Of a stretch of 64,000 nucleotides of DNA, positions 43,293 through 52,190 are shown piece after piece. Made by a program: the position numbers and the translations under genes. Source of the stretch: Lentilitoribacter sp. Alg239-R112 (GTDB lineage: Bacteria > Pseudomonadota > Alphaproteobacteria > Rhizobiales > Rhizobiaceae); the NCBI RefSeq assembly GCF_900537175.1, contig NZ_LS999833.1:930001-994000 (forward strand). Direction: 5' to 3'. The notes under the pieces are model-generated. The model worked only from the letters and a program-made list of their open reading frames with translations, searched no databases and had not been told where the DNA came from. Numbering within the stretch: position 1 is the stretch's first letter; each line of letters begins with the position of its first letter.

Positions 43293-44552
43293 ATGATGAA
43301 ACGAGTAAGAAATCTAGTTGTGGCCGGCCTAACGTCGTCCATAGCAGTACTAGGAAGTACGAGCGCGCAAGCGGTCGAAATCGAATATTGGCAGTATTTT
43401 TTCGATGCGCGTGTGGATGCCATGGAACAACTGATCGATGGGTTTGAAGCTGCTAACCCTGACATAACAGTTAAAATGACCCATTTTCCCTATGCGGATT
43501 ATCGCACAAAGGTTTCAGCTGCTATTCCTGCAGGTGAAGGACCGGATGTTGTTCAACTATTTTATGGCTGGTTGAATGACTATAGAGCGGCAAACCTCAT
43601 TCAGCCTTTATCGGAATCAGATTTTCCTGCAGCTAAGATTGATGAAGAATTTTTCCCAATGGTGCAAGCCATGAAGGTTGATGGTCAGTATTTTGCCCTT
43701 CCAACAGCTGTTCGTTCGCTTGCGTTGTTTTACAATAAGCGCCTCTTTAAAGAAGCGGGAATTGATGCGCCGCCGGCAAATCTGGACGAGTTGGTTGAAA
43801 CCGCAAAGAAAATAGCAAAGCGTGATGGTGCAGGAAATCTAACAACTGTTGGATTTACAACTGGTATGAATGCGCAGGATCATCATTGGTGGCGTGAAGT
43901 ACTTGTTCGCCAGTTTGGTGGCGAGGCTTATAAAGATGATTACAAACAAGTAAATTACAATGATGATGCCGGATTAGCTGCTCTTAACTTCTACACATCA
44001 TTGGAAAAAGAGCATGGTGTAACTGCATTTGGCTTTATGGATGAGCCACAAGCTGCATTTAAAGCCGGACGTGCAGGTATGCATATCGACGGCTCTTTCC
44101 GTATTGGTTCACTTAATAAAATTCGCGGACTAGATTGGGGTGTCGCTGAACTTCCTGCTGGACCAGATGGCACAAAATCCAATTACTCATCTTACTGGGT
44201 GAATGCGATTACCACCAAAGCAAAAGATGAAAAGTACGAAGCTTCGGTCAAGTTCATGCAGTATATTACATCAGATGATGCGATGCAGGTTTGGCTTGAT
44301 GTGGTAGGCGAGTTGCCAGCCAAGCCGAGCGTTGGTTTGACTGACAAGAATGCTAACAATGAAGTCTTTGGACCATTTATCAAAGGTCTTGCATATGCAC
44401 ATACGACAAAGTTTGCGAATGAAAGTTCTCAACGTCAAGTCTTGATGGATATGGTTTCTCGCACAGACATCGAAGGACAAGCTGCAAAAGACAGCCTTGC
44501 CCAAGCTGCTGAGCAGGAACAAAAAATACTGACTGAATATTATACAAAATAA
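43293..44552 (+). CDS. ABC sugar-type substrate-binding protein (CUT1 family)
   Basis: A 419-residue periplasmic protein with a Sec signal peptide (cleavage near STSAQA, residues 23-28). It shows the CUT1 fold (FEAANPDITVKM, GEGPDVVQLFYGWLNDYRAANLIQPL, FALPTAVRSLALFYNKRLF). Two ATGs in tandem (43293, 43296) follow GGGAG. It heads an operon of two permeases, an argininosuccinate-lyase-like enzyme, an ATPase and a PfkB kinase. The ligand is unknown; the operon suggests a sugar or amino-sugar conjugate. Confidence 0.9.
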   Translation: MMKRVRNLVVAGLTSSIAVLGSTSAQAVEIEYWQYFFDARVDAMEQLIDGFEAANPDITVKMTHFPYADYRTKVSAAIPAGEGPDVVQLFYGWLNDYRAANLIQPLSESDFPAAKIDEEFFPMVQAMKVDGQYFALPTAVRSLALFYNKRLFKEAGIDAPPANLDELVETAKKIAKRDGAGNLTTVGFTTGMNAQDHHWWREVLVRQFGGEAYKDDYKQVNYNDDAGLAALNFYTSLEKEHGVTAFGFMDEPQAAFKAGRAGMHIDGSFRIGSLNKIRGLDWGVAELPAGPDGTKSNYSSYWVNAITTKAKDEKYEASVKFMQYITSDDAMQVWLDVVGELPAKPSVGLTDKNANNEVFGPFIKGLAYAHTTKFANESSQRQVLMDMVSRTDIEGQAAKDSLAQAAEQEQKILTEYYTK

Positions 44553-44557
44553 CTAGT

Positions 44558-44578
44558 GATGCAGAGGTTTTCTGCATC
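44558..44578 (+). terminator. Hairpin after the binding-protein gene
   Basis: GATGCAGA (44558-44565) and TCTGCATC (44571-44578) form a perfect 8-bp stem six bases after the stop. A second, weaker stem (CCATA/TATGG, about 44607-44621) follows before the permease start. Likely partial termination. Confidence 0.7.
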
Positions 44579-44664
44579 CAACCTCTTCTCCCTGAGGCGT
44601 GTTTCCATAGTGTTTATGGGGCACGTCGCTGGGAAATTATAGATATCTCTAAGAATGTGGGACT

Positions 44665-45558
44665 ATGCTTTTTTATAAAAACCTATCAATCAAACAGAAA
44701 CAGATAGTCTGGGCATGGACTTTCCTCGCTCTGCCTGTTCTCTTCTACGGAGTGATTAGGTTTTATCCAACCGGAAATGCTATCCTGATTTCTTTCCAAA
44801 ATTGGAATCTTTTGGGCTCTCGCACTTGGGCTGGATTGGATAATTATATAAAACTTTTCAACGATCCAGTATTTTGGAAGGTTTTTAAAAACACGTTTAT
44901 CTACCTTCTACTGGGTACTCCTATCTCGCTCATTATTTCTTTTATTGTTGCCTATCATCTTGATAAACTGCGCTTCATGCATGGCTTTCTGCGGATGTTG
45001 TATTTTCTTCCGTTTATGACAAGTGCCGTTGCGATGGCATGGGTTTGGCGCTGGTTTTATCAAGATGTACCAATAGGACTGTTTAATAATTTTCTTGCCG
45101 GATTTGGTATTCCACAAATTGAATTTTTAAACTCCACCACAAATGCGTTGCCTGCTGTCTTGGCTCCCGCGGTTTGGGCGGGTCTGGGTTTTCAGATCAT
45201 AATCTTCATGGCTGGAATTCGCGCAATTCCTACCACTTACTATGAGGCCGCGCGTATCGATGGCGTTGGTTGGTGGACTATTTTAACTCAAATTACAATT
45301 CCGCTTTTGCGACCAACAATTGTTTTTATCGTCGTGTTTTCATCGATCGGATTTTTGCGCATTTTCGATCACGTATTCAACATGACAACAAACAATCCTG
45401 GTGGTCCGCTAAACGCAACAAAACCTCTGGTGCTTATGATTTACGACACAGCTTTTAATGGCTTTGACATGGGGTATGCATCGGCACAAACCGTTGTTCT
45501 ATTTCTCATATTGCTGGTTGTCAGCCTTATTCAACTCCGCTTATTGAGGAGCAAATAG
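44665..45558 (+). CDS. ABC sugar permease, MalF/UgpA type
   Basis: A 297-residue permease with six predicted helices and the EAA loop YEAARIDGVGWWTILTQITI near 191-210. It precedes its partner with no gap. Together with 45559-46437 it forms the membrane channel of the transporter associated with the lyase and kinase. Confidence 0.92.
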   Translation: MLFYKNLSIKQKQIVWAWTFLALPVLFYGVIRFYPTGNAILISFQNWNLLGSRTWAGLDNYIKLFNDPVFWKVFKNTFIYLLLGTPISLIISFIVAYHLDKLRFMHGFLRMLYFLPFMTSAVAMAWVWRWFYQDVPIGLFNNFLAGFGIPQIEFLNSTTNALPAVLAPAVWAGLGFQIIIFMAGIRAIPTTYYEAARIDGVGWWTILTQITIPLLRPTIVFIVVFSSIGFLRIFDHVFNMTTNNPGGPLNATKPLVLMIYDTAFNGFDMGYASAQTVVLFLILLVVSLIQLRLLRSK

Positions 45559-46437
45559 ATGGCTTCTGCTGATACAATTCGCGCATCCAGCGCAACGCTT
45601 TTAGATACAAAACCTGCCGGAAAACCTCAGAATATGGGGCAAATCATTCGTTGGCTTTTGCTGTTTGCAGGTGGCATTGTTATGATTATGCCAATTGTCT
45701 ATATGATCTCTACATCATTGAAATGGCCGCATGAAGTTTATAACATCAACCTCATCCCAGATGAACCAACTTTAGACAATTATAACTATGTGCTGGAAGA
45801 TGGGCGTTTTTACTGGTGGTTCGTTAATTCTACGATCATTGCTACACTTACAACAATCTCAAATTTGCTCTTTGATAGCCTGGTTGGTTACACATTATGT
45901 AAGTTCAAGTTTCCAGGTCGAACACTTGTTTTCATCGCGATCTTATCAACACTTATGATACCGACCGAGATGCTTGTTATTCCGTGGTATTTAATGAGCC
46001 AAGAATTTGGTTGGCTCGATAGTTATTGGGGTATCATGTTCCCGGGCCTTATGACTGGTTTTGGAACATTTTTAATGAAGCAGTTTTTTGAATCGGTTCC
46101 CGATGATTTCATTGAAGCCGCACGAATTGATGGTCTAAACGAGTTGCAAATTTGGTGGACTGTTGCGATGCCGCTTGTCAAACCAGCCCTAGCCGCACTG
46201 GCAATATTTGTTTTCTTAGGCAATTGGACAGCATTCTTGTGGCCGCTTATTGTCACCAATTCACCGGATATGTACACCATCCCCGTTGGCCTATCTGGCT
46301 TTGGCGATGAGGTTGATGTTGCATGGGAATTGATTATGACTGGTGCAGCAATCTCAACAATTCCAACCCTCATCGTATTTTTAATTTTCCAACGCTTCAT
46401 CATTCGCGGCGTTGTTATGGCTGGACTTAAAGGATGA
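45559..46437 (+). CDS. ABC sugar permease, MalG/UgpE type
   Basis: A 292-residue permease with six helices and the EAA loop IEAARIDGLNELQIWWTVAM. It begins directly after the first permease and overlaps the lyase gene by 4 bp (ATGA at 46434), which firmly ties the lyase to the transporter. Confidence 0.92.
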   Translation: MASADTIRASSATLLDTKPAGKPQNMGQIIRWLLLFAGGIVMIMPIVYMISTSLKWPHEVYNINLIPDEPTLDNYNYVLEDGRFYWWFVNSTIIATLTTISNLLFDSLVGYTLCKFKFPGRTLVFIAILSTLMIPTEMLVIPWYLMSQEFGWLDSYWGIMFPGLMTGFGTFLMKQFFESVPDDFIEAARIDGLNELQIWWTVAMPLVKPALAALAIFVFLGNWTAFLWPLIVTNSPDMYTIPVGLSGFGDEVDVAWELIMTGAAISTIPTLIVFLIFQRFIIRGVVMAGLKG

Positions 46438-47918
46438 TTGATACTTCTAAATTCCCCAATCCTATCTACAAAGAAACGGTGCTTGCGCCTTTGTTTGAGG
46501 GTGTCAAAAATCACTATGCTTCGCATATGTCCAAAATCAATAAAGCACATTTGGTCATGCTTGTTGAAACAGGGATTCTGAGCAATGATCAAGGTAAGAT
46601 AATTGCTGACGCTTTAAGCAAGATTGATAAAGACACTGATATTCCCTCCCTAACCTACACAGGTGAGCACGAGGATTACTTCTTCTTTGTTGAAGCTCGG
46701 CTTCGTGATTTACTTGGTGATCTTGGCGGTGCATTACATACCGCTCGTTCTCGAAATGATATGGACCACACGCTGTTTAAAATAGCTCTCAGAACACGCG
46801 CAGAAACAATGCTTGTGCAAGTGCTACAACTTACGGATGCATTGATTGAAAAGGCCAGTAAAGAACACAAGACCCCAATCGTTGCCTATACTCACGGGCA
46901 ACCTGCACAACCTTCGACTTTCGGGCACTATTTAGGTGCTATGATTGAAGTGTTAATTCGAGATGCAACGCGGCTTGAAACGGCAATCAATGACCTTAGC
47001 CATTGCCCAATGGGGGCAGCTGCGATTACTACATCAGGTTTTCCAATTGATCGCGAACGCATGGCGGATCTTTTAGGTTTTGATGGTCCATTAGTAAATT
47101 CATATGGATGCATTGCAAGCGTTGACTATATCACAGGATTATATTCAGCGATTAAATTGGTTTTCATACATTTAGGTCGCGTCATACAGGATCTTGCTTT
47201 TTGGTCGGCGTTTGAAGTCAGTCAATTATATGTGCCAAATGAACTCGTTCAGATTAGCTCGATCATGCCGCAAAAACGTAATCCGGTTCCTATTGAACAT
47301 ATGCGCCATTTAGCATCTGTCACAGTTGGCCGATGTGACACCATTGTCAATACGATGCATAACACCCCTTATACTGATATGAATGATAGTGAAGGTGAGG
47401 TTCAGCAGGCAGGATACGTAACATTTGAAAGTGGCAGCCGAGTGTTAGAACTTCTCACAGCTTTCCTTCCTGCATGTTCAATTAATGCAGACGCAGTGCA
47501 GCGAAATACCGATGCAGCATGTATTACGATCACAGAGCTTGCCGATACATTGGTGAGAGACGAAAACCTTACATTCCGACAAGCACATGAGATTGCTGCA
47601 GCAACAGCCAAGTCCGTTATCGCACAAAACAAACCGCTCCGAGAGGGATATGATGCATTTATCAAAGCCTTTGAAGCGGAAGAAGGTCGGAAAACACATA
47701 TTTCGGATGATACTTTCCGAAATATCGTATCTGTTGAAAATTTCATTGCAAAGCGAGATCGTACAGGTGGCCCTGCACCGATAGCGCTAAATACAGCACT
47801 CAAATCGTATACAAACCAGACTTCACAATTACATATGAAGCAAATTCAAAGACACACGAAGCGCAGCGATGCTCAAGCCCGTCTTGATGTTGCTTTCTCA
47901 TCCCTGATGGAGCACTAA
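46434..47918 (+). CDS. Argininosuccinate-lyase-like enzyme in a sugar transport operon
   Basis: A 494-residue member of the fumarase/aspartase/ASL superfamily. Conserved blocks are LHTARSRND (101-109), THGQPAQP (153-160, general acid/base region) and the mobile catalytic-serine loop SSIMPQKRNP (275-284). It departs from true argininosuccinate lyase: the N-terminal WGGRF motif is absent, and THLQRAQP is THGQPAQP. Such lyases eliminate fumarate from substituted succinates; EDDS lyase is a known non-arginine example. Its overlap with the permease and the two-base gap to the ATPase gene argue for a catabolic role on the imported compound, for example an N-substituted aspartate or O-substituted malate joined to a sugar (inference). 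Confidence 0.85.
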   Translation: MIDTSKFPNPIYKETVLAPLFEGVKNHYASHMSKINKAHLVMLVETGILSNDQGKIIADALSKIDKDTDIPSLTYTGEHEDYFFFVEARLRDLLGDLGGALHTARSRNDMDHTLFKIALRTRAETMLVQVLQLTDALIEKASKEHKTPIVAYTHGQPAQPSTFGHYLGAMIEVLIRDATRLETAINDLSHCPMGAAAITTSGFPIDRERMADLLGFDGPLVNSYGCIASVDYITGLYSAIKLVFIHLGRVIQDLAFWSAFEVSQLYVPNELVQISSIMPQKRNPVPIEHMRHLASVTVGRCDTIVNTMHNTPYTDMNDSEGEVQQAGYVTFESGSRVLELLTAFLPACSINADAVQRNTDAACITITELADTLVRDENLTFRQAHEIAAATAKSVIAQNKPLREGYDAFIKAFEAEEGRKTHISDDTFRNIVSVENFIAKRDRTGGPAPIALNTALKSYTNQTSQLHMKQIQRHTKRSDAQARLDVAFSSLMEH

Positions 47919-47919
47919 C

Positions 47920-48975
47920 TTGGCTAATCTTAATTTACAAAACCTCACCAAGGCCTACGGAAAAGTTGAAGTAGTTCACGGCATAAACTTGGAAGTTCAC
48001 GATGGTGAATTTCTGGTTTTTGTTGGTCCATCTGGTTGTGGTAAATCCACTACACTTCGAATGATCGCCGGGCTTGAAGAAATCACATCAGGCATTATTA
48101 ATATCGCTGACCGAGAAGTTAACAACTTGGAACCCAAAGAGCGCAATATTGCAATGGTGTTTCAAAACTACGCCATCTATCCGCACATGTCGGTGAAGAA
48201 GAATATTGCCTTTGGCTTACGGTCCTCCAAAGCCTCCAAGGCTGAAAAAGAAGCACGTATACTCGAGGTCGCAGGCATCTTGGATATGACAGATCTACTT
48301 GAGCGACGCCCCAACGAATTGTCCGGTGGCCAACGCCAGCGTGTCGCTATTGGCCGCGCTATGGTTCGTGACCCAGCGGTATTTTTATTTGATGAGCCTT
48401 TGTCAAATTTAGATGCCCAGCTTCGCACCCAAATGCGCTTGGAAATAAAGAAGCTGCATCAACGTGTGAACAGTACGATCATTTTTGTAACCCATGATCA
48501 GGTTGAAGCCATGACACTGGCCGACCGAATTGTGATCATGAAAGATGGTCATATTCAACAAGTCGGCACTCCTGAAGAGGTTTACCACAAGCCCGCAAAT
48601 ACGTTTGTTGCTCAATTCATTGGAGCTCCTTCAATGAATATGCTCAAAGGTTCTTACTCAAATAATACCGTGAAGTTAGAGTCTGGTCTTTCTACGCAGC
48701 TGAATGGCAGTAGATCTGCTAATGAAGAAATTTTGCTTGGCGTGAGACCTGACGACTTAACTCTTGGCAGTAAAACTCCAATCATCAAAGGTCATGTGAC
48801 TGTTCGAGAACCTCTTGGGCCGGAAACACTTATTTATGTTGAGACGAAAACTGGTGAAGTTATAGCAAAAGCGGATGGTAAAATGCCACCGGCCATTGGC
48901 GAAGAAGTATCTCTTGGTGTTGAACCTGAGAATATGCATCTATTCGATGCAAAGACCGGAGCGGCAATCGTTTGA
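47920..48975 (+). CDS. ABC transporter ATP-binding protein (UgpC/MsmK type)
   Basis: A 351-residue ATPase with Walker A GPSGCGKST, signature LSGGQRQRVAIGRAM, Walker B FLFDEPLSNLD and the C-terminal regulatory OB domain. The start is TTG 47920, one base after the lyase stop. It overlaps the kinase gene by 4 bp. It powers the permeases at 44665-46437. Confidence 0.93.
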   Translation: MANLNLQNLTKAYGKVEVVHGINLEVHDGEFLVFVGPSGCGKSTTLRMIAGLEEITSGIINIADREVNNLEPKERNIAMVFQNYAIYPHMSVKKNIAFGLRSSKASKAEKEARILEVAGILDMTDLLERRPNELSGGQRQRVAIGRAMVRDPAVFLFDEPLSNLDAQLRTQMRLEIKKLHQRVNSTIIFVTHDQVEAMTLADRIVIMKDGHIQQVGTPEEVYHKPANTFVAQFIGAPSMNMLKGSYSNNTVKLESGLSTQLNGSRSANEEILLGVRPDDLTLGSKTPIIKGHVTVREPLGPETLIYVETKTGEVIAKADGKMPPAIGEEVSLGVEPENMHLFDAKTGAAIV

Positions 48976-49889
48976 CCCAGCCATCTCAACCATTTTCAGT
49001 ATTATGCGCAGGCCGTCTTTATTGTGATCTGGTCTTCACAGATGTTCCTAGATTGCCAACAATGGGTACGGAAACCTTTGCCGGCGGGCTTGGGCTGCAT
49101 ACAGGCGGAGGTGCGTTTATTACTGCCGTTACTTTAGCCAAACTTGGGCAGAGGTTATCGTTGCTGTCTACTTTTCCCGCCGCGCCATTTAACAAACTAA
49201 CAGAAATTGAAATTCTACAAAATGATATCAATATCGACCTGTGCGCCGAGGCGCCTTTGGGTAGTGATCCACAAGTAACAGTAGCTATCGCATCTAAAAA
49301 TGATCGCGCATTTCTTAGCCGGAAGAGTGGGGCTGCTCTACCTAAAATACATGCAGATAAAATGAATGGTTTTCATCATTTACATATTGGGGAACTCCGC
49401 ACCCTCAAGGAGCATCCTGAACTCATTGACCTCGCGCGAGATGCAAAGCTTACGATTTCACTCGATTGCGGATGGGATGATGAGCTCATGAATGACGCAA
49501 ATGGCTTAGCGAAGCTGATTGCCAGCGTTGACATATTCTTGCCGAATGAAATGGAAGCTAACCAGTTAAAGCGACTTGGGATCGCTGAAAACACCGCTCC
49601 CCTTACCGTTATAAAATGTGGCTCTGATGGTGCACGCGCGCATACAAAGAACGATTTTTTTTCGGCGGAAACCTGGTCTGTGGATGTAATTGATGCGACA
49701 GGTGCAGGCGATGCATTCAATGGCGGCTTCATATATGAATGGCTCAGAAATTCACCTATTGATCAGTGTCTGCGAACAGGAAATGCCTGTGGAACAGCTG
49801 CCGTACAAGGTCGCGGCGGTACCGGAGGGCTGAATTCATTGCTAGAGTTAGTGGCAGTTAACTCGCCGAACCTGCAAGCTAGCAATTAG
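48972..49889 (+). CDS. PfkB-family carbohydrate kinase
   Basis: A 305-residue ribokinase-type kinase starting with TTG 48972 that overlaps the ATPase stop. The glycine-rich N-terminal motif GGLGLHTGGGAFITAVTLAK and the C-terminal DATGAGDAFNGGF, with the catalytic aspartate in GAGD, are intact. It should phosphorylate the sugar released inside the cell. If that sugar is glucosamine, the product would be the NagB substrate; this is inference. Last gene of the operon, followed by a convergent gene after 27 bp. Confidence 0.9.
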   Translation: MTQPSQPFSVLCAGRLYCDLVFTDVPRLPTMGTETFAGGLGLHTGGGAFITAVTLAKLGQRLSLLSTFPAAPFNKLTEIEILQNDINIDLCAEAPLGSDPQVTVAIASKNDRAFLSRKSGAALPKIHADKMNGFHHLHIGELRTLKEHPELIDLARDAKLTISLDCGWDDELMNDANGLAKLIASVDIFLPNEMEANQLKRLGIAENTAPLTVIKCGSDGARAHTKNDFFSAETWSVDVIDATGAGDAFNGGFIYEWLRNSPIDQCLRTGNACGTAAVQGRGGTGGLNSLLELVAVNSPNLQASN

Positions 49890-49916
49890 AATAAAAACGT
49901 TGAAGTTTTGAGATCA

Positions 49917-51209
49917 TCAAAGCGTTTCTGGGACAAAATCACTGCCACTATCAACCGAATCCGGGCGACCTTCGATTGATAAAGAGCTTATGCGCGGCGG
50001 CGTTTGACTAATAACTTTTCCACCTTTGATGACGAACAGTCGGGTCGGTTTTAAACGCAATGCTTCAATTACATCACTAGCTTGCAAAATTACCAGATCT
50101 GCATTGCACCCAACATTCAGACCGTATTTCTCCAGTCCCATAGTGCGGGCAGAGTTAAGTGTTATGGCGTCAAAAATCTTTTTCTTATCCTCGATGCTTC
50201 CCATTTGGGTAGCATGGATACCCATATGAGCGACCTCGAGCATATCCGCTGATCCCATAGAATACCAAGGGTCCATTGTGCAATCCTGACCGAACGAAAC
50301 ATTTAAACCAGCATCCATTAGTTCGCGCACGCGTGTTAATCCGCGGCGTTTGGGATATGTATCATGACGCCCCTGCAACATCATATTTATAAGCGGATTT
50401 GGGATCACATTAATCTTGGCCTCGGCCATGAGTGGAATGAGTTTTGAGACGTAATAATTATCCATTGAATGCATAGATGTAAGGTGCGAACCAGCTACCT
50501 GCCCTTCTAAACCAAAACGTATTGTTTGCGCTGCAAGAGTTTCTATATGGCGTGACATTGGGTCATCTGTTTCATCGCAATGGATATCCACACATAGTCC
50601 TCGGTCGGCAGCAATTCGACACAGCGCTTCCAAAGATGCGCGACCATCCTCCATGGTGCGTTCAAAATGCGGAATACCACCGACAATTTCAATACCCATA
50701 TCAAGCGCTCGGTTGAGTGCAGCTACACCGTCAGGTGCACGAAGATATCCATCCTGAGGGAACGCCACCAATTGCAGATCAATATAAGGAGCAACTTTTT
50801 CCCGAACTTCCAACATCGCCTCTGCCGTTACCAGCCGTGGATCAGATGTATCGACGTGACTTCGAATAAACAGCAGACCCTGGCTGACGGCTAAATCGCA
50901 ATAACGCAAAGCACGATCGACCAGCTCTTCCTTTGTAACAATCGGTCTTAACTCACCCCAAAGGGTAATTCCCTCCAATAAAGTACCCGACACGTTCATC
51001 CGCGGTTTTCCGAGGGATAAAGTAGCATCCATGTGAAAATGTGGATCACAAAATGCTGGGCTTAAAAGACGACCACTAGCGTCAATCTCATTGCCGCTCT
51101 CACCCTCTAATCGTTTTTCAATCGCAGTGATCTTGCCCGATGAAATCCCAACATCAAAACCACTTTGACCAGAGGTAAGGTTTGCATTGCGGATAATAAG
51201 ATCAAACAT
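49917..51209 (-). CDS. Cytosine-deaminase-family amidohydrolase
   Basis: A 430-residue enzyme very similar along its length to E. coli CodA as I recall it. Metal and catalytic residues are present: His57, His59, Gln152, His210, Glu213, His242, Asp309 (CodA 61, 63, 156, 214, 217, 246, 313). CodA Asp314, in the substrate pocket, is replaced by Cys310 (GQDCTMDPWY). It should deaminate cytosine or a related nucleobase or cyclic amidine. Start ATG 51209 has GGAG upstream. It is the last gene of the BMP transporter operon. Confidence 0.85.
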   Translation of the reverse strand: MFDLIIRNANLTSGQSGFDVGISSGKITAIEKRLEGESGNEIDASGRLLSPAFCDPHFHMDATLSLGKPRMNVSGTLLEGITLWGELRPIVTKEELVDRALRYCDLAVSQGLLFIRSHVDTSDPRLVTAEAMLEVREKVAPYIDLQLVAFPQDGYLRAPDGVAALNRALDMGIEIVGGIPHFERTMEDGRASLEALCRIAADRGLCVDIHCDETDDPMSRHIETLAAQTIRFGLEGQVAGSHLTSMHSMDNYYVSKLIPLMAEAKINVIPNPLINMMLQGRHDTYPKRRGLTRVRELMDAGLNVSFGQDCTMDPWYSMGSADMLEVAHMGIHATQMGSIEDKKKIFDAITLNSARTMGLEKYGLNVGCNADLVILQASDVIEALRLKPTRLFVIKGGKVISQTPPRISSLSIEGRPDSVDSGSDFVPETL

Positions 51210-51245
51210 AGTCTATCTCCAATAAGTGGACGTAGCGTTCAGTTT

Positions 51246-52190
51246 CTAGCGTTCGCCGCGGCGGAATGGCTGCATAAGCGCTTGCGGTACGCGCGCGCGA
51301 CGAGCCATCACCGCAAGGGCAGCGATGGAAAGAATATAAGGTATCATCAAGAATATCTGGTAGGGCACAACACCGCTGAGTACTGTTTGCAAGCGGAACT
51401 GAAATCCATCAAAGAATGCAAATAGCAGAGCGCCCAACAACGCTCGTGAAGGTCGCCATGAGGCAAAAACAACGAGTGCAATACAAATCCAGCCACGACC
51501 CTGTACCATGGTCGGGAAGAAACTGTTAAATGCAGAAAGCGTTAAAAATGCACCGCCTACTCCCATCAATGCGCTACCAACAATAACGGCACCATAACGA
51601 ACGACAATCGGATTTATTCCTTGCGCCTCTGCGGCATGAGGGTTCTCACCAGTCATCCTTATTGCAAGACCAAGGGGCGTTCTAAATATGACATAGGCCA
51701 AAACGAATGCCAGCACGATGGCAAGATAAGTTGGTGGTGTTTGTGAGAAAAATGCGGGGCCAAAAAAAGGTATTGACGACAGACCAGGAATATCAATTGG
51801 CTGAAAAGCCTCAATTGTTGGCGGCGTACCCGCAACGGGCACCAGAAGTCGGAAAACATAATAGGAGAAGCTCGACGCAAATAGAGTGACACCTAAACCG
51901 CTAACATGTTGAGATAGACCTAGGGTAACAGTGAACAAAGCATGCAGCAGCCCGAATATGCCGCCAGCAATTGCGGCAACTAAGATACCCGTCCATAAAT
52001 CCGCACCATTGAAAACTGCAAGCCACCCAATCATGGCTCCGAACGTCATAATGCCCTCTATACCCAAATTAAGAACGCCTGCGCGCTCACATAACAAAGC
52101 ACCCAGAGTACCAAATATCAGCGGAGTCGCGATGCGTAGCACAGCAGCCCATAGGCCAGCTGACGAAAGTATGTCGATTATCTCGTTCAT
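51246..52190 (-). CDS. BMP-type (nucleoside) ABC transporter permease, second subunit
   Basis: A 314-residue permease with about eight helices. The segments GTLGALLCERAGVLNLGIEGIM (about 27-48) and IRMTGENPHAAEAQGINP are typical of YufQ/NupQ-like subunits of nucleoside ABC importers. It overlaps the first permease gene by 4 bp and precedes the deaminase by 36 bp. Confidence 0.9.
   Translation of the reverse strand: MNEIIDILSSAGLWAAVLRIATPLIFGTLGALLCERAGVLNLGIEGIMTFGAMIGWLAVFNGADLWTGILVAAIAGGIFGLLHALFTVTLGLSQHVSGLGVTLFASSFSYYVFRLLVPVAGTPPTIEAFQPIDIPGLSSIPFFGPAFFSQTPPTYLAIVLAFVLAYVIFRTPLGLAIRMTGENPHAAEAQGINPIVVRYGAVIVGSALMGVGGAFLTLSAFNSFFPTMVQGRGWICIALVVFASWRPSRALLGALLFAFFDGFQFRLQTVLSGVVPYQIFLMIPYILSIAALAVMARRARVPQALMQPFRRGER

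Noticed and set aside
46434..47918. Reading the lyase as the arginine-biosynthetic ArgH
   Set aside because: It lacks WGGRF, has altered catalytic-region motifs and is locked by overlaps into a sugar transport operon.
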